From Lucifuga dentata (lineage: Eukaryota > Chordata > Actinopteri > Ophidiiformes > Bythitidae): a stretch of 64,000 nt of DNA. The translations under genes and the position numbers were made by a program. Position 1 is the stretch's first letter. The number at the start of each line of letters is the position of its first letter. Below are positions 24,311-37,802 of this stretch, piece by piece. The notes beneath the pieces were generated by a model. That model was not told the origin of the DNA. It saw only the letters and a program-made list of their open reading frames with translations, and did not search any database. The stretch lies in NCBI GenBank assembly GCA_014773175.1, contig VXCM01001339.1:41728-105727 (forward strand). The letters are read 5' to 3'.

Positions 24311-25823
24311 TTCTGTCACGTTTAACAGAGATCAGCACTCCCCCCTGCTGGTTGATGTGCAGATTTGCTAGAATAAAAAAGCCTGTAATACCCATTGAAG
24401 TCCACCAAACAAAAATAAGAAAGAAATATTTTTACCCTCAAAAATATCTATATAAAATATAAATATTAGATAATTTCATTTTAAGAAGCTGTCTATGAAG
24501 TTATATTTTTAAAAGTTGAAAATGTGTCATGCCTTGCTAGTATGTTTTGATCGAAACATCCTCATTTTTCAATCTTCAGTGTTCAGCAGTAGACAGATAG
24601 CAAGATGCTTACTGTAAACACAGCAATTATACACTTTCATGTAACCATTAAAAAATGTACTGCCATAGTAATATTCATAAAAACTAATGGATTAGGGATT
24701 TCAATTGCATTATGTACTCCACTAAGGAGAAAGAGAAGAGAGAGAGAGAGAGAATCGTAGTATTCCATTTGAGACATTGTGCCTCCATATTGCAATTTCC
24801 TTTCTGAGTCTTATCTAGAACAACCTGGAACTGCACTCCAGCGAAGCCTCACACCTCCTCTGCTCACCCGCTGCTCTTTCATCGCTGTCTCTATTTCTGT
24901 CTCTCTTTTCATTCTCTCTCTCTTCTTCCTTCCTTCCTTTCTCCCTTTTTGTCTGTATTATTTTATGATTAGCATGCTGAAAACTGGTAAAGCCTGAACT
25001 GGACATCAGTTATCTAGCTGTCTTACACTCAGTCAGTTTGGTTCATCATTAATCCATTCAGTGAGTCATTTAGTCAGTCAGTGCTATAAGACAGACAACA
25101 AGAAGCAGACAGCAATAGCCATAATAGGAGAAACTTTATTATTATACACCCTAACACTTCTGCTCACTTTACCCTCACACTGCACAGCCAAAAGTGTTTG
25201 TGTGATGGGACTGCAGAAAGATGAGGTGGTATGAATTGTTTTCTTTTATTAGTACAATTTGAGACATCTGTAGTGTACAAAGAAACAAAATATCTAACAT
25301 GGCACTTCTAACCAATTGTTGCAAGATAAGATTATAACACTTGGTACAAATGTACATTGGCTGTCTGTATCTAACATAAGAATGCTCAGTGGGAGTTAAA
25401 AACAGAAGTAAACACAACAGGATGACTGATTCCAGCAAAGCAGACTACAGCTATTTCCATTCTCATGTCAAGGCATGAGCGCAGCACACACACACACATG
25501 CATGCACACATGCTTGTCTCTGAGTAATGTATGCACTCCCAAACTCACATTGCCTTGTTAATTTTCTGATGCCAAAAAAATATAGTGAGGATGTGCTTTT
25601 TGTGCACTGCTGGGAGTAGAAGCAGGATGTGGATCTTTACCTGCAGCAGGTGTCTCCTGTCTGCTCAGGTTAATGGGTTTATAACAACTGAACATGCTTA
25701 AGTCCAGCAAAATTTCATGGAGAATTCAACTGATTTCATTCAAATCAAACCCGAGGGAATCGGTCAGATAGAGATGGGAGGGATAAAGATGAAAAGAGAA
25801 AGACACAAGCTTTGCAGGATCTC

Positions 25824-25825
<2 letters not shown>

Positions 25826-25860
<35 letters not shown>
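25826..25860. repeat. (TC)17 microsatellite
   Basis: Uninterrupted TC repeat. The Leu-Ser run in the 106-codon frame across it is spurious. Confidence 0.95.
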
Positions 25861-25864
<4 letters not shown>

Positions 25865-28800
25865 AAATGAGCATTTACAGGAGAGTTGATCATGCATGTG
25901 AGTATCTGCATACTGCTTATGTGCAGCCCTGCTCATGTAACATGAACAGCTGTTTGACAGTTGCTGTGGATACAGAGTTCAGGATAGCAACAATGGTAAT
26001 ATACAATTTTTCTATCTTCAAAGCAAAACAGAATTGAGGCTCACAAATGGTCAGAAATATACCTTTTTAGGAGCATTTTAGAATGAATAGAATTTAGTGA
26101 TAGACATTAGATAGGCAAGATATTTCTTTAATTGTAACAGATAGGGAGATAGAGAAAGAGAGCTGCAGGTAAAGCAGGAGACTGATCTCCTCCTTCTCTC
26201 ATGATTACATTCTATTCAGTCCTTGTTGCAGGGAGAAGGAGGAAGATCAAGCTTCGGCCACGGAATATGAATTTTATATCTGCATTGCAGCCAGTAGCTG
26301 GTTTTCCATGTAACAGCCAGCCTGCCTTGGCACTGGACAGTGAAGAGCTACCTTTGTGCATCAGCTAACTTAAATGAGCAGCCATAGAACACCTTCATTT
26401 AATATTAAATGTCAGCATCGCAAAAGATTTTATTTCTCTTGCTGATACACCTCACTGCACGTCTTCACTGTGCACAAAATGAGATTATTCAGACTTTCTG
26501 TCTGATGTTTGTTGTCATCAGTTGTCACCCCAGGCTAAAATTACTCTGCCCACCTATCCGACATCATATTATTGTTACATCATAAGAAAAATCAAAAATT
26601 CTCTGTATCCTGATCACATTTCTAAACATTTATAGCATTGCTATAAGTCAAAGAGTAACAACACAGCACCTGAGACTCTGAGTGATTGGCATGAAGCCTT
26701 TGACACACGTTAGGCTGTAAATGGTCAAGTTCAAGCTTGTAATAATGAAATATTCATGGAGTGCTGCACATTTCAGTCACGGTGAGCTACGTTGAATGAA
26801 AGGTCATTAAGCTTCATCCAGCAGCACAGTGATGGATGAGTGGATATATGCTGAAAGGTGCTTTCTGTTGCTTAATCATCAGAAAAGGTTTTACAAAGTC
26901 ACATAAATGGAGCCACCTTTGCATAGTTAAATCTGTTACGTGTCTGATTTTAGAAAATTTACATTGGAAAAAAAAATAGAGGAGGGAAGAGAGTGAAGTC
27001 TTAAATTTCTACATTCATAATATTGGCTTGCTATTGTTAAGAAAACTATTTTAAATTGGTAGGTGTGAAATGATGAAAATGAATAGAGGTGAAACAAGAA
27101 CAGTAAAAGCCCATGGAACAAATAAAAGTTGTTTGGTATTTTTAATAAAAAGATGATGCTCATCTGTGCAGCAAGGAGGAAACATGGCAGTAATAGTGTA
27201 GCAACCTGCCAATCCAATTGCACTACAAGCACACAGCATATACAGAAATTGCATTTTAATGCAAGGTATAAATGAGACTTATGTGTTTCCTGTCCTACCT
27301 ATTTTTATTTATTTATTTATTTATTTATGTTTGTCACATCACTTAGGTGGTTTTATTATCGAAGTTAGTAATAGGTTACAATGGAAGATGTCAGCTGATC
27401 TACACGCAAAGACTTTCAGTACAACAACAGCATGTCACACTGACCGGAATCAGCCTTAAGAGCTAAACAACCCATGTCAAGCTGGATATTCTTTGTGATT
27501 TTTTTTTTCTCCCTCTTCTAGACTTGGCCCAAGACCTAACTGGTCTCTCCATAAAATGACATTTGACTACAGCCCTGAGGTATATAAACATCTCATTACA
27601 TTGTTGCTGCTTTCTCTTGATTGCGGTACAGTGTTGTCTGGCTGTTTACTCTCAGGACTTTAGTCTTTTCCATGACAGCAGGCCCAGGTGGTTGATAATT
27701 TGGCTCATTTGTGTTTCCCTTTTTGCTTGTGTTTAGTGGGAAAGCAGCAAGCAGAAGATCATGTTTGGTCTTTAACTACAGGGAATATTGTATGTCACCA
27801 ACACTGTGTCTAGTTGGAGTGTCCTTAAGCAAGAAACTAAGGAACAACCTGCTAACTCACTGTTGTTGCAAATAAGACAATTCATTTATGGTAGAGCTAA
27901 AACTTAATCCACATCACAAATGAATTTCTTCCACTGATCTTCTCTCCTGATCATTTATCGATGTTTTCAATTCTTACGAGCCCCACGAACGCCAGCAAAC
28001 CTGCTATCAACAGAATTTGGTTTAATTATCTTAAAACAGATTTTGATGATGTTAGAAATAGAAACCCTCAAGCATTATTTACTTGAAAGTATTAACTTCT
28101 TAATATCTACTCCTGTATTTCTTGTTCTGTAATTTCATTTCAAATATTTTTGGTTGGTTCATTATGCTGTGCTCATTTATGTGTGATGTGTTCAGAAAAT
28201 TGAATTCCCAGAAAACATCTGTTAAGTTTGTATTAAACTACACTGTTATAAGACAAACTAGTAATATATAGTTTTGTTAGAGCCAGGTTGGGGATGCTTT
28301 GGGCCCTCAGAATGCTCAGGCTGGTCCTGGTCCTCACCCTTTCTTTGTAACCATTTCATATGGTAAAGACACTCAATGACCTTTGAAGAACATCAATATT
28401 TTGGCAGATTTGTTTTCCTTTATGCTATTACAAACAAACTAACCTTCATCTAGCTGGTCTTGGCACCTATTGATGCAATGATGACAACATATGATTGTGA
28501 TTCAATGCCATAGGGACCTCAATAAAATGCTTGTCTTTAAAACAAAGCCTTTCATCTATAATTTCACATTGATCACCCCTTGTGACTCTATCTATCCTGT
28601 CCCTTTAGATTAGACAGAGAAAATTAGATGGGGAGAAGTTAAGCTCACCTTTCCTAGCTCCACCCTGAATATTCCTGCATCAAAGAGATCAAACAATATG
28701 AATTGGCACAATGTCAATATGACATTTTGTTGCCTGAAGCAACTTGGTACTGAAAAGCAGTTTGGAGATTAGTGTATGGAGAAAATCTGCCAAATCCAGA

Positions 28801-30289
28801 CTGCCCAAGGTCAGACAACAGTAACAAACACATGCATCAGGGGAAATAGACACTTAGAATCACATGTTCTATAATTCTTGGAAACATACATGGATATACT
28901 ACATGGATACATAAACATTCCCACTGTTATGTGTTTATTAATACAGGCAAATACTCTCTTGCACACATGAATAAGTGCCAAAACACACACACACACGCTT
29001 GTAGCAGCCCATCACTGTTAATCTTGTCCAAAAATGTGTCCTTGTTGTATGAAATACAGTACATCAGATTTCAATATTGGGCAAATCGAGTTTTGCAAAT
29101 TCAATTTCAGTATTGAGGAAATGTAAACTGAATCTGCTTTACAATTCAACGTAATCAATGGGGGGGATAAAGCATCATTTTGTTGTGTTTGTGTGTCATT
29201 ATCTCTAACAAAGCTCACCCATGCGAATGCAACATGACTTACAAAATGTTTTGTGGAACAGTTGATGCAGATTTAGATGCTAATTTCTCTGGTTCTGGTG
29301 CTCCCCCTTCAGCAAGTCACAAGAAATGACACAATAAAATAAAGTAAAAGTCAGATGTCGTCTATTAGAGTGCCTACAATCAGACCTCACAATATCGCTA
29401 ATCTGCATAATGTAATTACAACCTGCCTGACTCTCTTCTCCACTGTTTTCTTGTGGTACAATAGCAAGGTAACAAAATCTGACTCTGATTGTAGCATCAG
29501 CTAATTCATCAGGTAAAGTGAATGGCAACAACAATGAAGAATGCCCTGCCTCAAGCATTAATCACAAAATGATTAGACTGAAAATTAGGGAGATGTGGTC
29601 TTTCTGTTGTATTAGCTTTGAGTGGATTCCTCATCATTATCTGGCAGAACGTACGCTCCCTTCTTATTTTGTTTTTTTTTTGTTTTGTTTTGTTTTTTTT
29701 TACATACTTGGTGCTCTTTGCCTCACAAAGGGTTTTCAAAACAGTTTGGAAAAGAGATAAGAAAAAGAGATTATATGCTGGAAAGGAGGACAGAGAGAGA
29801 GAGAAGGAGGAGGAGTTAAGAAGATTTGATTCACTTAATTCTGTATGAAGGGGGTTTGGTGTTCTCTGAGGCTAAATTGATGCAGTCATTGTGATGAATA
29901 GGTTCAATTAATCCTCCCAGTGGGACAGAGGTGAATACATGTGTTAGGAGACACCCCCTTGCTTGGGCCATTTCTCAGACATCATCTTACATCTCTTCAA
30001 GTGATGAAACCACAGTTGTCAACTTCTTCTTTTGACTTCTTCAGTTCTTTTCTAATCATTCCCAACAGTTTTGAAACAAATACAGACACCAATGATTTGG
30101 GAGCGTCATTCTTTATTTCCTTGTATCTCTGGAGATGAAATGAAACCTCAGCATCCAAATACACTTCACTCACTGGATCTCTCTCTCCATTTGACAAATC
30201 ATAGGAAAACAATGACAGAATTTTTAGCTATAAGAGTGCTTACACATGAGCTGCTATAAATTTGTACCACGGTGCAATTTGTACATTGC
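25861..30289. other. Non-coding stretch, no gene recognised
   Basis: No exon, RNA gene or clear transposon was recognised. A (TTTA)6 repeat lies at 27305-27328. The segment 26660-26840 is of even complexity and reads like conserved non-coding DNA. Small frames here show no domain. Confidence 0.45.
26660..26840. other. Candidate conserved non-coding segment
   Basis: A short block without simple repeats. It contains the octamer-like context AATATTCATGGAG and the paired motifs TTCAAGCTTGTAATAATGAA and TCATTAAGCTTCATCC. Conservation is only suspected from texture. Confidence 0.2.
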
Positions 30290-30555
30290 TGGCTGCCTAC
30301 ACACAGAACGTTCTGCACCTTTCTCAATGCAAGAAGCAGAGTATTGGTACCAACAAGCGTCATCAGCAAGCGCCTGCCTGGCTGCTAACAAACAGTATAT
30401 GAATCTGAGCTTGGCCTGCTCACCCGTTTCTGATTTCTTATCTTGTAGGATTTGTGTGTCTAGCCTGTTCTGGCTCTTGAATTAAAGGCTGGTTATCTAC
30501 GTTTACCTGCATACTAGTCCTCTTCTGAGTCTTTAACCTGAAGCCCAAAGTGACA
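30290..30555 (+). mobile_element. LTR-like fragment (3' end of an LTR)
   Basis: The segment runs through CTGTTCTGGCTCTTGAATTAAAGGC and ends GCCCAAAGTGACA. This resembles the end of fish Gypsy-like LTRs, which carry an ATTAAA/AATAAA signal about 60-80 bases before a terminal GTGACA. ATTAAA lies at about 30481. I could not find a matching TGT start or a target duplication upstream, so it is at best a truncated copy. The 5' boundary is arbitrary. Confidence 0.35.
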
Positions 30556-31418
30556 GGTATTTATCAAGAAAAGTGTCCCTATGTGTGTTTTACACTGTCA
30601 GACATTTTATTCAAACTTTCCCTTTATTCAATATATCACAGTCTTAGTAGAGTTACAAATAACGTGAATATGACTGAATAACATTAATGCTAAGGGAGCC
30701 ATAAATTTGAGCTACTTATTATTTATTAAGAGGCTTTTATGTCCATACAAAATTAAATAGCATGCGTTCATGGTTAATTGTTGGAGTAGGAATTATGTTT
30801 GTGATATGTGCACAATTGCAGTATGACTGAGATGTATAAAATAAAGCCATGCATGCATAAAGGGTTCAAAATCTGGAACTGATTGTGTTTGTATATTCCT
30901 TTCTTTGTGAATGCGGTTTTATGCATCAAGCCTATAAGGAGTCCAGCCACAAGGCTTTCAAACCTGTGAGCACTTAGTAATTCACACAGGAGTAATTGGC
31001 ACTGGACTAATATGGTATTCTGCACATCTCTCCATTCTAAGAAACCCTTTATATCTCTTTTCTTCTATTTTTCATTCTACTTGAGCTTATGTGTATTACT
31101 TTTTCATCACTTTAAATTGGATATCCCAGAATAATAGTGGTCCTGTCTATTATTAATACACCAAATCCATCATGGTATGAAGAATCAGGGTTTGGAAACC
31201 CCATGAAAGACCTTGAGGGTTTAGGGAACTTAATATTTCTGTGCACGTACATCATCTGCATACCTGTTTGAGTGTGTCTGATAAGGATTTGAATGGAGAG
31301 TATTATATAGACACCCGCCTGCAGATTTCTTTTAAGTGACTACTAATAAGAGTAATCTTCCTCTCACATGACAGAGCTCAAAACAGAAAAGACAGATCCA
31401 ATATGTCGTATTATACAG

Positions 31419-31560
31419 TGGTGGATAAAGTAAAATCTTAGCTTATGTAAAAGTACTCCATGTAGGAGTAAACATCTATCCATCCAGTTTCTATACCCGA
31501 TAAAGTAAAATTCTGAAAAATTAGCAGCTAAATGGATAAAAGTATCAAAAATAATTCTTG
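31419..31560. mobile_element. Decayed MITE-like repeat, ACAGTGGTG terminus
   Basis: Starts ACAGTGGTGGATAAAGTAAA and continues with ATGTAAAAGTACTCCATGTAGG, then GGATAAAAGTATCAAAAATA. This resembles a family of teleost non-autonomous elements whose ends read 'ACAGTGGTG...AAAAAGTA' and whose body is rich in 'AAGTACT'. A string CATCTATCCATCCAGTTTCT interrupts it. The other terminus was not found. The family assignment is from memory. Confidence 0.4.
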
Positions 31561-32935
31561 TGCAAATTAGTTCCTTTAAGTGTTATACCATTGTTGTGTA
31601 AACCACTAAGACAAACTATACCTTTTTAAAATGTAGCAATAATAAGAAACGAGCTACTGACTTTTTTTTTTTAAATTCATTACACTGAATGAGTTTGATT
31701 AAAACATAATTCCAACTGCAAACTCTGATGTTACAAAACATTTTATGAAAATGACTTTGAAGTCAACTCTCTCCTATCTGACAACAACTTTAATTATATT
31801 GGGCTTTTTTGTTGTTTTTGTTGGTTTTTTTTTAATGTTTTGCATGGAAAAACTTTTAATTAACAAGCCGCTTTAGCCATATTGTGAGCTACATTCTGAT
31901 TTGTATTGTCACCTTGGTGCTCTCACAAATCATTTGGCTATTCTTTAGTTTTATGTCTTTCTAAGCAGCAAACAAGTTTCCAATTCTTTAAAAAATTAAA
32001 CAGCATGCTTAAAATCACTTCTCTCACTTCCTCACCCTTTCAGAGAGAATCAGATGGAATTTGAAGGTGTTACTGTATGTTAACTTTTCTTCTTCTTTAT
32101 CATGTGCCCATCTGTCTTTAACACTCATTGTGCCCTGTGTTTTTTACATTTCACTGTCCTTGACATCTTGAAACACTGGGATAGAGTTTGTTTTATAGTA
32201 ATATATGATCTAATTCACGTATGTGGAATTTGGTGCCTTCTTGTCTGAGATATTTATGGATGCCATGGCATGTTCTAGCTTCTGTTTTCTCATCACATGA
32301 CCAAAGAATTGCAGTTGCCAAGTTTTAATAATCGTCAGGAGTATTCTTATTTGCTGTACTTGATGGACTTGTTTGTTGTATGTTTACACAAGTACTCTGT
32401 TTAGAAGAATATTCTTCACTGTGAATTCTCATTTGTCTTTGTACACTGAAACACATGAAAATAGAAACAAATGACAACACCTCTCTACTTCTATCATTAC
32501 TGACTACCACATATGTCATCCTGAGGAACATCATATGAATTGATATAATGAGGAGCTGACAAAGATGCCATCAAAAGCCAAAGATGTATAACTTGTAGGA
32601 CTAACAGCGTAACCAGCATCCTGTGTTAGAAGAGCGCCATCATCCCTGAAATTGAAAATATAGTGTGTATCGATCAAACTCTCCCGACGCATTTACTGTA
32701 CACAACACACAAACTCACACAACCCATCCACATAAATATGCAGCTGTTTCATAACCTGTACACATTATTGGCTGAGGATTGGTTTTGATCTTTGAACAAC
32801 TTTGTGGCAGGTTCCACAGCTTGACCTTTCATTTCCTTCCACTGATGGTGCCTCCCACAATACAAGGGCCCCATTATCAGCTAATTCGTGGCTGTCAGAT
32901 CCACACCTGTCCGACATGTTTGTGTGTATCCAAAT

Positions 32936-32942
32936 GTATGTG

Positions 32943-32972
<30 letters not shown>
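32936..32972. repeat. (TG)n(TGCG)n repeat
   Basis: TG repeat followed by GTGC units. Short frames across it (Cys-Val runs) are spurious. Confidence 0.92.
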
Positions 32973-32973
<1 letters not shown>

Positions 32974-33462
32974 ACTATACGTGAGACAGGTGCATCCACT
33001 TCACTTCAAACCTATTTATTTATTATAGCAAATGTGACTGAAGAGTTGCAGACAGGTTCAAATTTATCAAACTTGTGCAACAAAATGCAAATTTTTAGGA
33101 ATTTAGAGGAGGAAAAAAGCTTGAGACATGAATTGTTTCTAATTCACAGTTCCAATAATAATACTTATAACCTGAATTCAAAATTGGACAAAATTGGTAG
33201 TTTCAACAATTAACAAAATATATTTTCAATAACAATGGCAAAACAGTTTTTCTGATTTTATGAAAATAAAGTGTTACTATTGAGCCTTCTGAGGTAACAG
33301 CTGAGGTATGGAAGCATGTTTGGAAAATGTTAGGGTTAACAAATATCTGTGTATGCATGGAACATTTTGCATAAAGGTACAGATATGCATAATAGATAAA
33401 CTGTCAATACAAATACAAGTATACATGATCACCACTTGGGGTAGGGGGGTNAAATGTTTATC

Positions 33463-33484
33463 TTTTTTTTTTTTTTTTTTTTTT
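33463..33484. repeat. T22 tract near an n
   Basis: T tract shortly after a single n at 33451 that follows GGGGTAGGGGGGT. Confidence 0.85.
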
Positions 33485-33952
33485 CAAGATATGGATGTCT
33501 GTTCCCTAGTTACCCTGGTGTAAGGTATGTAGTTTTGACTCTAAATTAGAATTTTGCTTTGTTCCAGGTTGATGGAGATGGAGCTTTATATTAACTCATT
33601 AATTCCTTGGCTAGATATCAAACTGAATACCTTGTTAGCATTTATTGTGAAGAAGAAAAATGATATAATCTTGGCTTAATTTTGTTTTTCTAAATGGCTT
33701 GGGGCTGTACAAGTTTTGACAGCAAAAAATCTGAAGATGTAGCTGTACACCTCGTGTTTACCTCACAGGCAATCAGCAGACCAAATATTTTATACCAGTG
33801 GGATTGTGGGCAAAGAGAAGCTGCAACACTTGTCAGGCATCAAAGCATGAGTGGACAATCCAAATTTCTCCAGCCAAACATTTGTCATACCAACATAATC
33901 AGTGCAGCATTACAGAATCAAACAAATTCTTCAAATAGTTTACTTCAAAAAA

Positions 33953-33996
<44 letters not shown>

Positions 33997-34020
33997 GTCT
34001 ATCTGTCTATTTATTTATCN

Positions 34021-34064
<44 letters not shown>

Positions 34065-34087
34065 GTCTATCTGTCTATTTATTTATC
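33953..34087. repeat. (TATC)n microsatellite duplicated around n
   Basis: Bases 33953-34019 and 34021-34087 are both 67 bases long, follow the same TATC/TGTC pattern and end with the same TTTATTTATC, with an n at 34020. This is probably one microsatellite present on two unmerged contig ends. The 147- and 75-codon frames rich in Ile-Tyr-Leu-Ser are spurious. Confidence 0.92.
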
Positions 34088-35177
34088 TGGGCATTATATA
34101 CTTGTTTAATAAAAAAAAATGTAATGTAAACTTTTGAAGATTTCACACTGCACCAGTACCATAAACAATTGACAATCTGTTTTTTTTTTTTTCCAGAAAA
34201 TTACAAAGTTACAAAGAAAATTATTTGTAGTCATTACTGCATAATTTGTGCATATTTATGCATATTTTAAATGTTTGCAGTTAAAAATCAAACTAATAAC
34301 TTCCATTTTTCAGAGATTGCAATTTGGATTTATTTCCACTGTTATGAGCTTTACCGCTTCTGCTATACTGAAAGGGTGAATCTCAGTCTCTGCATTTCCC
34401 TTTAAGAAGCTCAGGCTCAAAGTTTAAGCCAAACAGCAAAGGCCTGAAATTAGAAAATCATTGAATCACCTCAGCATTTGTCTGGAGACTGGATTTATTT
34501 AGCATAGTAGTTTTCACAGAATTTTAGTGCAACCATATGGGAGTAGACATTTGTGAAACATGGGTGTGCTCACCCCAACATGCCCCCAGCACCTCACAGA
34601 TGTCTCTGGCTGAGTTGGGTAATTGTTAATATGTGCTGGCATACATCATTAACAGGGAAAAGAACAAAGAACAAACTGGTGATTGTTAGATGGGAATCAG
34701 AACTGTGGTCTACTGAAGGCATGTTTAAGACATGTCACAAGTGGATTTTAACGGTTCACTTGAAACCATCACGGTCATTGTTTAATATCTAAAGACCATA
34801 ATTAAGCGGCATACTGTCAAGAGCTGGAGGATAAAATAACCAACAATCACTTCTGAATATCAAATAAAGATAAATTCTGCCCTTTGCCTTCAAGACAGCT
34901 CCACCTTTTCTTTTAATAATGTTCTACAAATCATGACAGATTAGTAACTTCAGGTTTAGAACTGAACAGAACAGAAAGCTCTCTAGCATCCGTTTTTGCT
35001 CTGGCTTAGGTCAAGCAAACATTTTCCAAAGCTAATAAGCTGCATCACTTTTTTCAAAAGCAAATAATCAACATTCACTCATACCAACTCCAGCAATAAG
35101 GACAAAGTTGAAATCCACATGGCCTGGAGTAAAAAAACACCCAGCTCCACTAATTCCAATCAGTCACTTTGACAAAG

Positions 35178-35230
35178 GTGGTGGTGGTGGTGGTGAAGTG
35201 GGGGTGGGGTGTGTGTGTGTGGGAGGGGGG
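35178..35230. repeat. G-rich (GGT)n and G runs
   Basis: GGT repeats, then GTGGGGGTGGGG, a TG run and a G7 run. The strand asymmetry could allow G-quadruplex folding on the plus strand. Confidence 0.8.
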
Positions 35231-37550
35231 GTCATTCAAAACAACTTCAACATGTGCAACATTGCATTTTCATATTAAAACTAAACTATTTAGCAATCAG
35301 CAATGTTTGGTCTTGAGAGCTCCACCCAGTAGCTGGAGCAGAAGCTTAAAAAAAAAAAAAAACTTATTTATTTCAATAACATCTGGCTTCAGAGAAATTT
35401 CAAACTGACACTGAACTTTAAGCCAAAACTATTAAATGTCATCACTATTAGATTTTGACAACTCTGTGAAGTATTTTTTTTTTTGACCCTTTCCTTCTGA
35501 CCTTCTACACATCTTTTATTTTCCTTCTTACATTTTTTATACAGCATAAGTTTCCCTCCAGGTGTCATTTTTACATGGAATAGCTCTTCTCTTCGTGAAT
35601 CCAGTGGGAAAATCCTCAAGGGAACCATGGGTACAAGCAAACCACATAGAGGACACAGCTGCAAAGCCTCACGGGAATTCAAGATACTAGGCTTTCCAGC
35701 TGCCTTGCCTTGGAAAGGAAGACTGTAGACTTAGCCAAGAAGAAACATCTGGGTATTACGTTAACAGCCCAGCATCCTTGGTCTCTACAAACTTTACTAT
35801 CCAGAGATGGTGAAAGACTTCCTCTAGCATTACAAGATAGTTTATCTTTGCAGTCCAATGTCATTTTAACCTTAATCTTAACAAGTGAATACAAATAGAT
35901 GAAAAAATCACTTGGCATGCTTAATGTTGAGACAAGCTGCAAAACTACAGATTTAGATGTTTTGTATTCAAATCATGAAAAAGGCACAAAATTCCACTTA
36001 TAATTAAATAGATGGCACTAAAATGTGTTATTTTGAAGAATCGCAGCAAGAAGCATTGCAGTATCAAAAGATGGAAATCAGTTATGCCGAGCAAAATAAA
36101 ACCAGAGAGAAACTTCTCACTCACCCAAAATAACAGGACTGTGTGTTGACTGAGCGTGAATGATTGGGTACACACCATAGAGCTTAGTGGTATTTTAGCT
36201 CTGGCAGCATGGTTCGGTGTTTGTTTATAACACACTGAGTGACACTTTACAAGTGTGATGTGCCCCAGTAAGGATCTGTGCTTACATTTTTAGTCAGTCT
36301 GTGATACTAGTGGTTTTCCATTGCCTTCTCACTGCCTTTTTCGGTCCAACTCTTACTAAATATCTTATCTGTTCCTGCTTAATTAAGATCAGATATTGCT
36401 TCAAAATACAGATGTGTCGCTGCATTCTGTCTTTCAAATCAAATACAGTAGCCAGATGAACAAATTTAAAGGCATTGCACACCCATGCAACACCAACAGG
36501 GCTGATTACACTGGATGAATAGAACTCAGATGAGTTGAACTCATCAGGGCTGTGTACAAAGACTTTTTTGTGTTGCACATGTTGGAACAGGTCTTCTAAT
36601 GCATTTACAGTTCTTTAAAATAGATGGAGTTTGGTAGCTTCACCTGATTCCCAGAATTGCTCCACCAAGCTTAAACTTAAAAACTTTACTCAGAAGGAAT
36701 AAAAAAAAATGTGTGTGTGCAGGACCATTTAACCATCCCAACTCTGAAAAGAAAGCCAGACCGTTTGAAATTCAGAACTTGTAGGACTGTACCAATAAAC
36801 TGGTACATACATTTGTTTCTTACAAATGCTGATAAAACACATTTAGCTGTTGCCGTACTGTAAACCTTTTTCAGTAGTCCATTAAAATTAACTCTGAGAG
36901 ATGAATTACACTGAATTTGGAAGAACTTTTGGTTTGTAATAGTCAACATGTGGTGATATTATCATTGAGCACAAAGATGGCCAGCCTACACAAGTAAAAC
37001 TGCCAGTACAAAGTACTTATTCTTTAACTATTCTTCCTTTCATTTTCATATTGATTCCATGAAAGAGATATCTACAGTAAACACTGCTCCTTTGCCTTTT
37101 CAGTGGACCGTTTGCCCCAACAGTGTTTGTGTTCCCAAGATTTACATTTTCTAACATCAGATTACAAGTTTATTTTAGGTTTATAGTTTTACTTTTGTCC
37201 CACAAAGTTAAATTTTCTTGAACTGTCAAAATTACTTTGCTGAGACTACATCATTTCAGCGCTGCCTCATCCTGACCAATGCTTGCAGGAAGAGTAAAAT
37301 AGTTGTAGAAAAAATGTTATTGAAGTTGGTGCTTCTGCGTATATTGCTGCCCTCATGTGCACATATCTAACACTGAAACTTAAACAATGACAACAGGAAA
37401 TTCAATTTTGTGTTTATTCATATGCTTATTTGTAACTTTTTCTTTGTTCTTCCCCCCTGTGTTATCTGAGCAAATGGTATGGTCCAGTTGATGTGCAGCA
37501 GAAATGTTACAAATTGCCTGTCAGTGGTCTGTAGTGACAAAAGGTGGCTG

Positions 37551-37652
37551 GTTGCTGTGATGTTGTGGTCTTAGCCTGGAACTTTTACTTCAGTTTTACT
37601 TGGCAGGTTGCTGTGATGTTGTGGTCTTAGCCTGCAACTTTTACTTCAGCTT
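37551..37652. repeat. 46-bp direct repeat, 56-bp period
   Basis: Bases 37551-37596 recur at 37607-37652 with two differences. Each copy starts GTTGCTGTGATGTTGTGGTC. There is no n between them, so this is likely a real local duplication. Confidence 0.9.
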
Positions 37653-37769
37653 TCAGTTGTTTTGATTTCCTGGATGTCGTGCTTTTGTCCGTGTTTTGCT
37701 ATATAGTTTTCTGATTTTTAAAGTTTTCCCTCGCACATGAACATTTTGCCAGGAGTTGGTACATCACAT

Positions 37770-37802
37770 TTTTTTTTTTTTTTTTNTTTTTTTTTTTTTT
37801 TT
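37770..37802. repeat. T tract broken by n
   Basis: T runs flank an n at 37786. Confidence 0.9.

Larger units (their letters stand above)
17820..25825. other. Non-coding stretch, no gene recognised
   Basis: No exon or RNA gene was recognised. The stretch contains several A tracts with an n inside, a CA/TC compound repeat, a TG repeat at 24274-24310, and a quasi-palindromic duplication at 22609-22700. About 19440-20110 is of even complexity, free of simple repeats, and reads like conserved non-coding sequence. Confidence 0.45.

Noticed and set aside
33953..34087. Possible CRISPR-like or satellite array
   Set aside because: It is a plain tetranucleotide microsatellite counted twice at an assembly join. 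CRISPR arrays are not expected in a fish genome.
33694..34137. 147-codon frame rich in Ile-Tyr-Leu-Ser
   Set aside because: A translation of the TATC microsatellite, which is itself duplicated across an n.
35389..35682. 97-codon reverse frame with a CPLCG motif
   Set aside because: A single CxxC pair is not a zinc-binding domain. No second pair, splice context or family match was seen.
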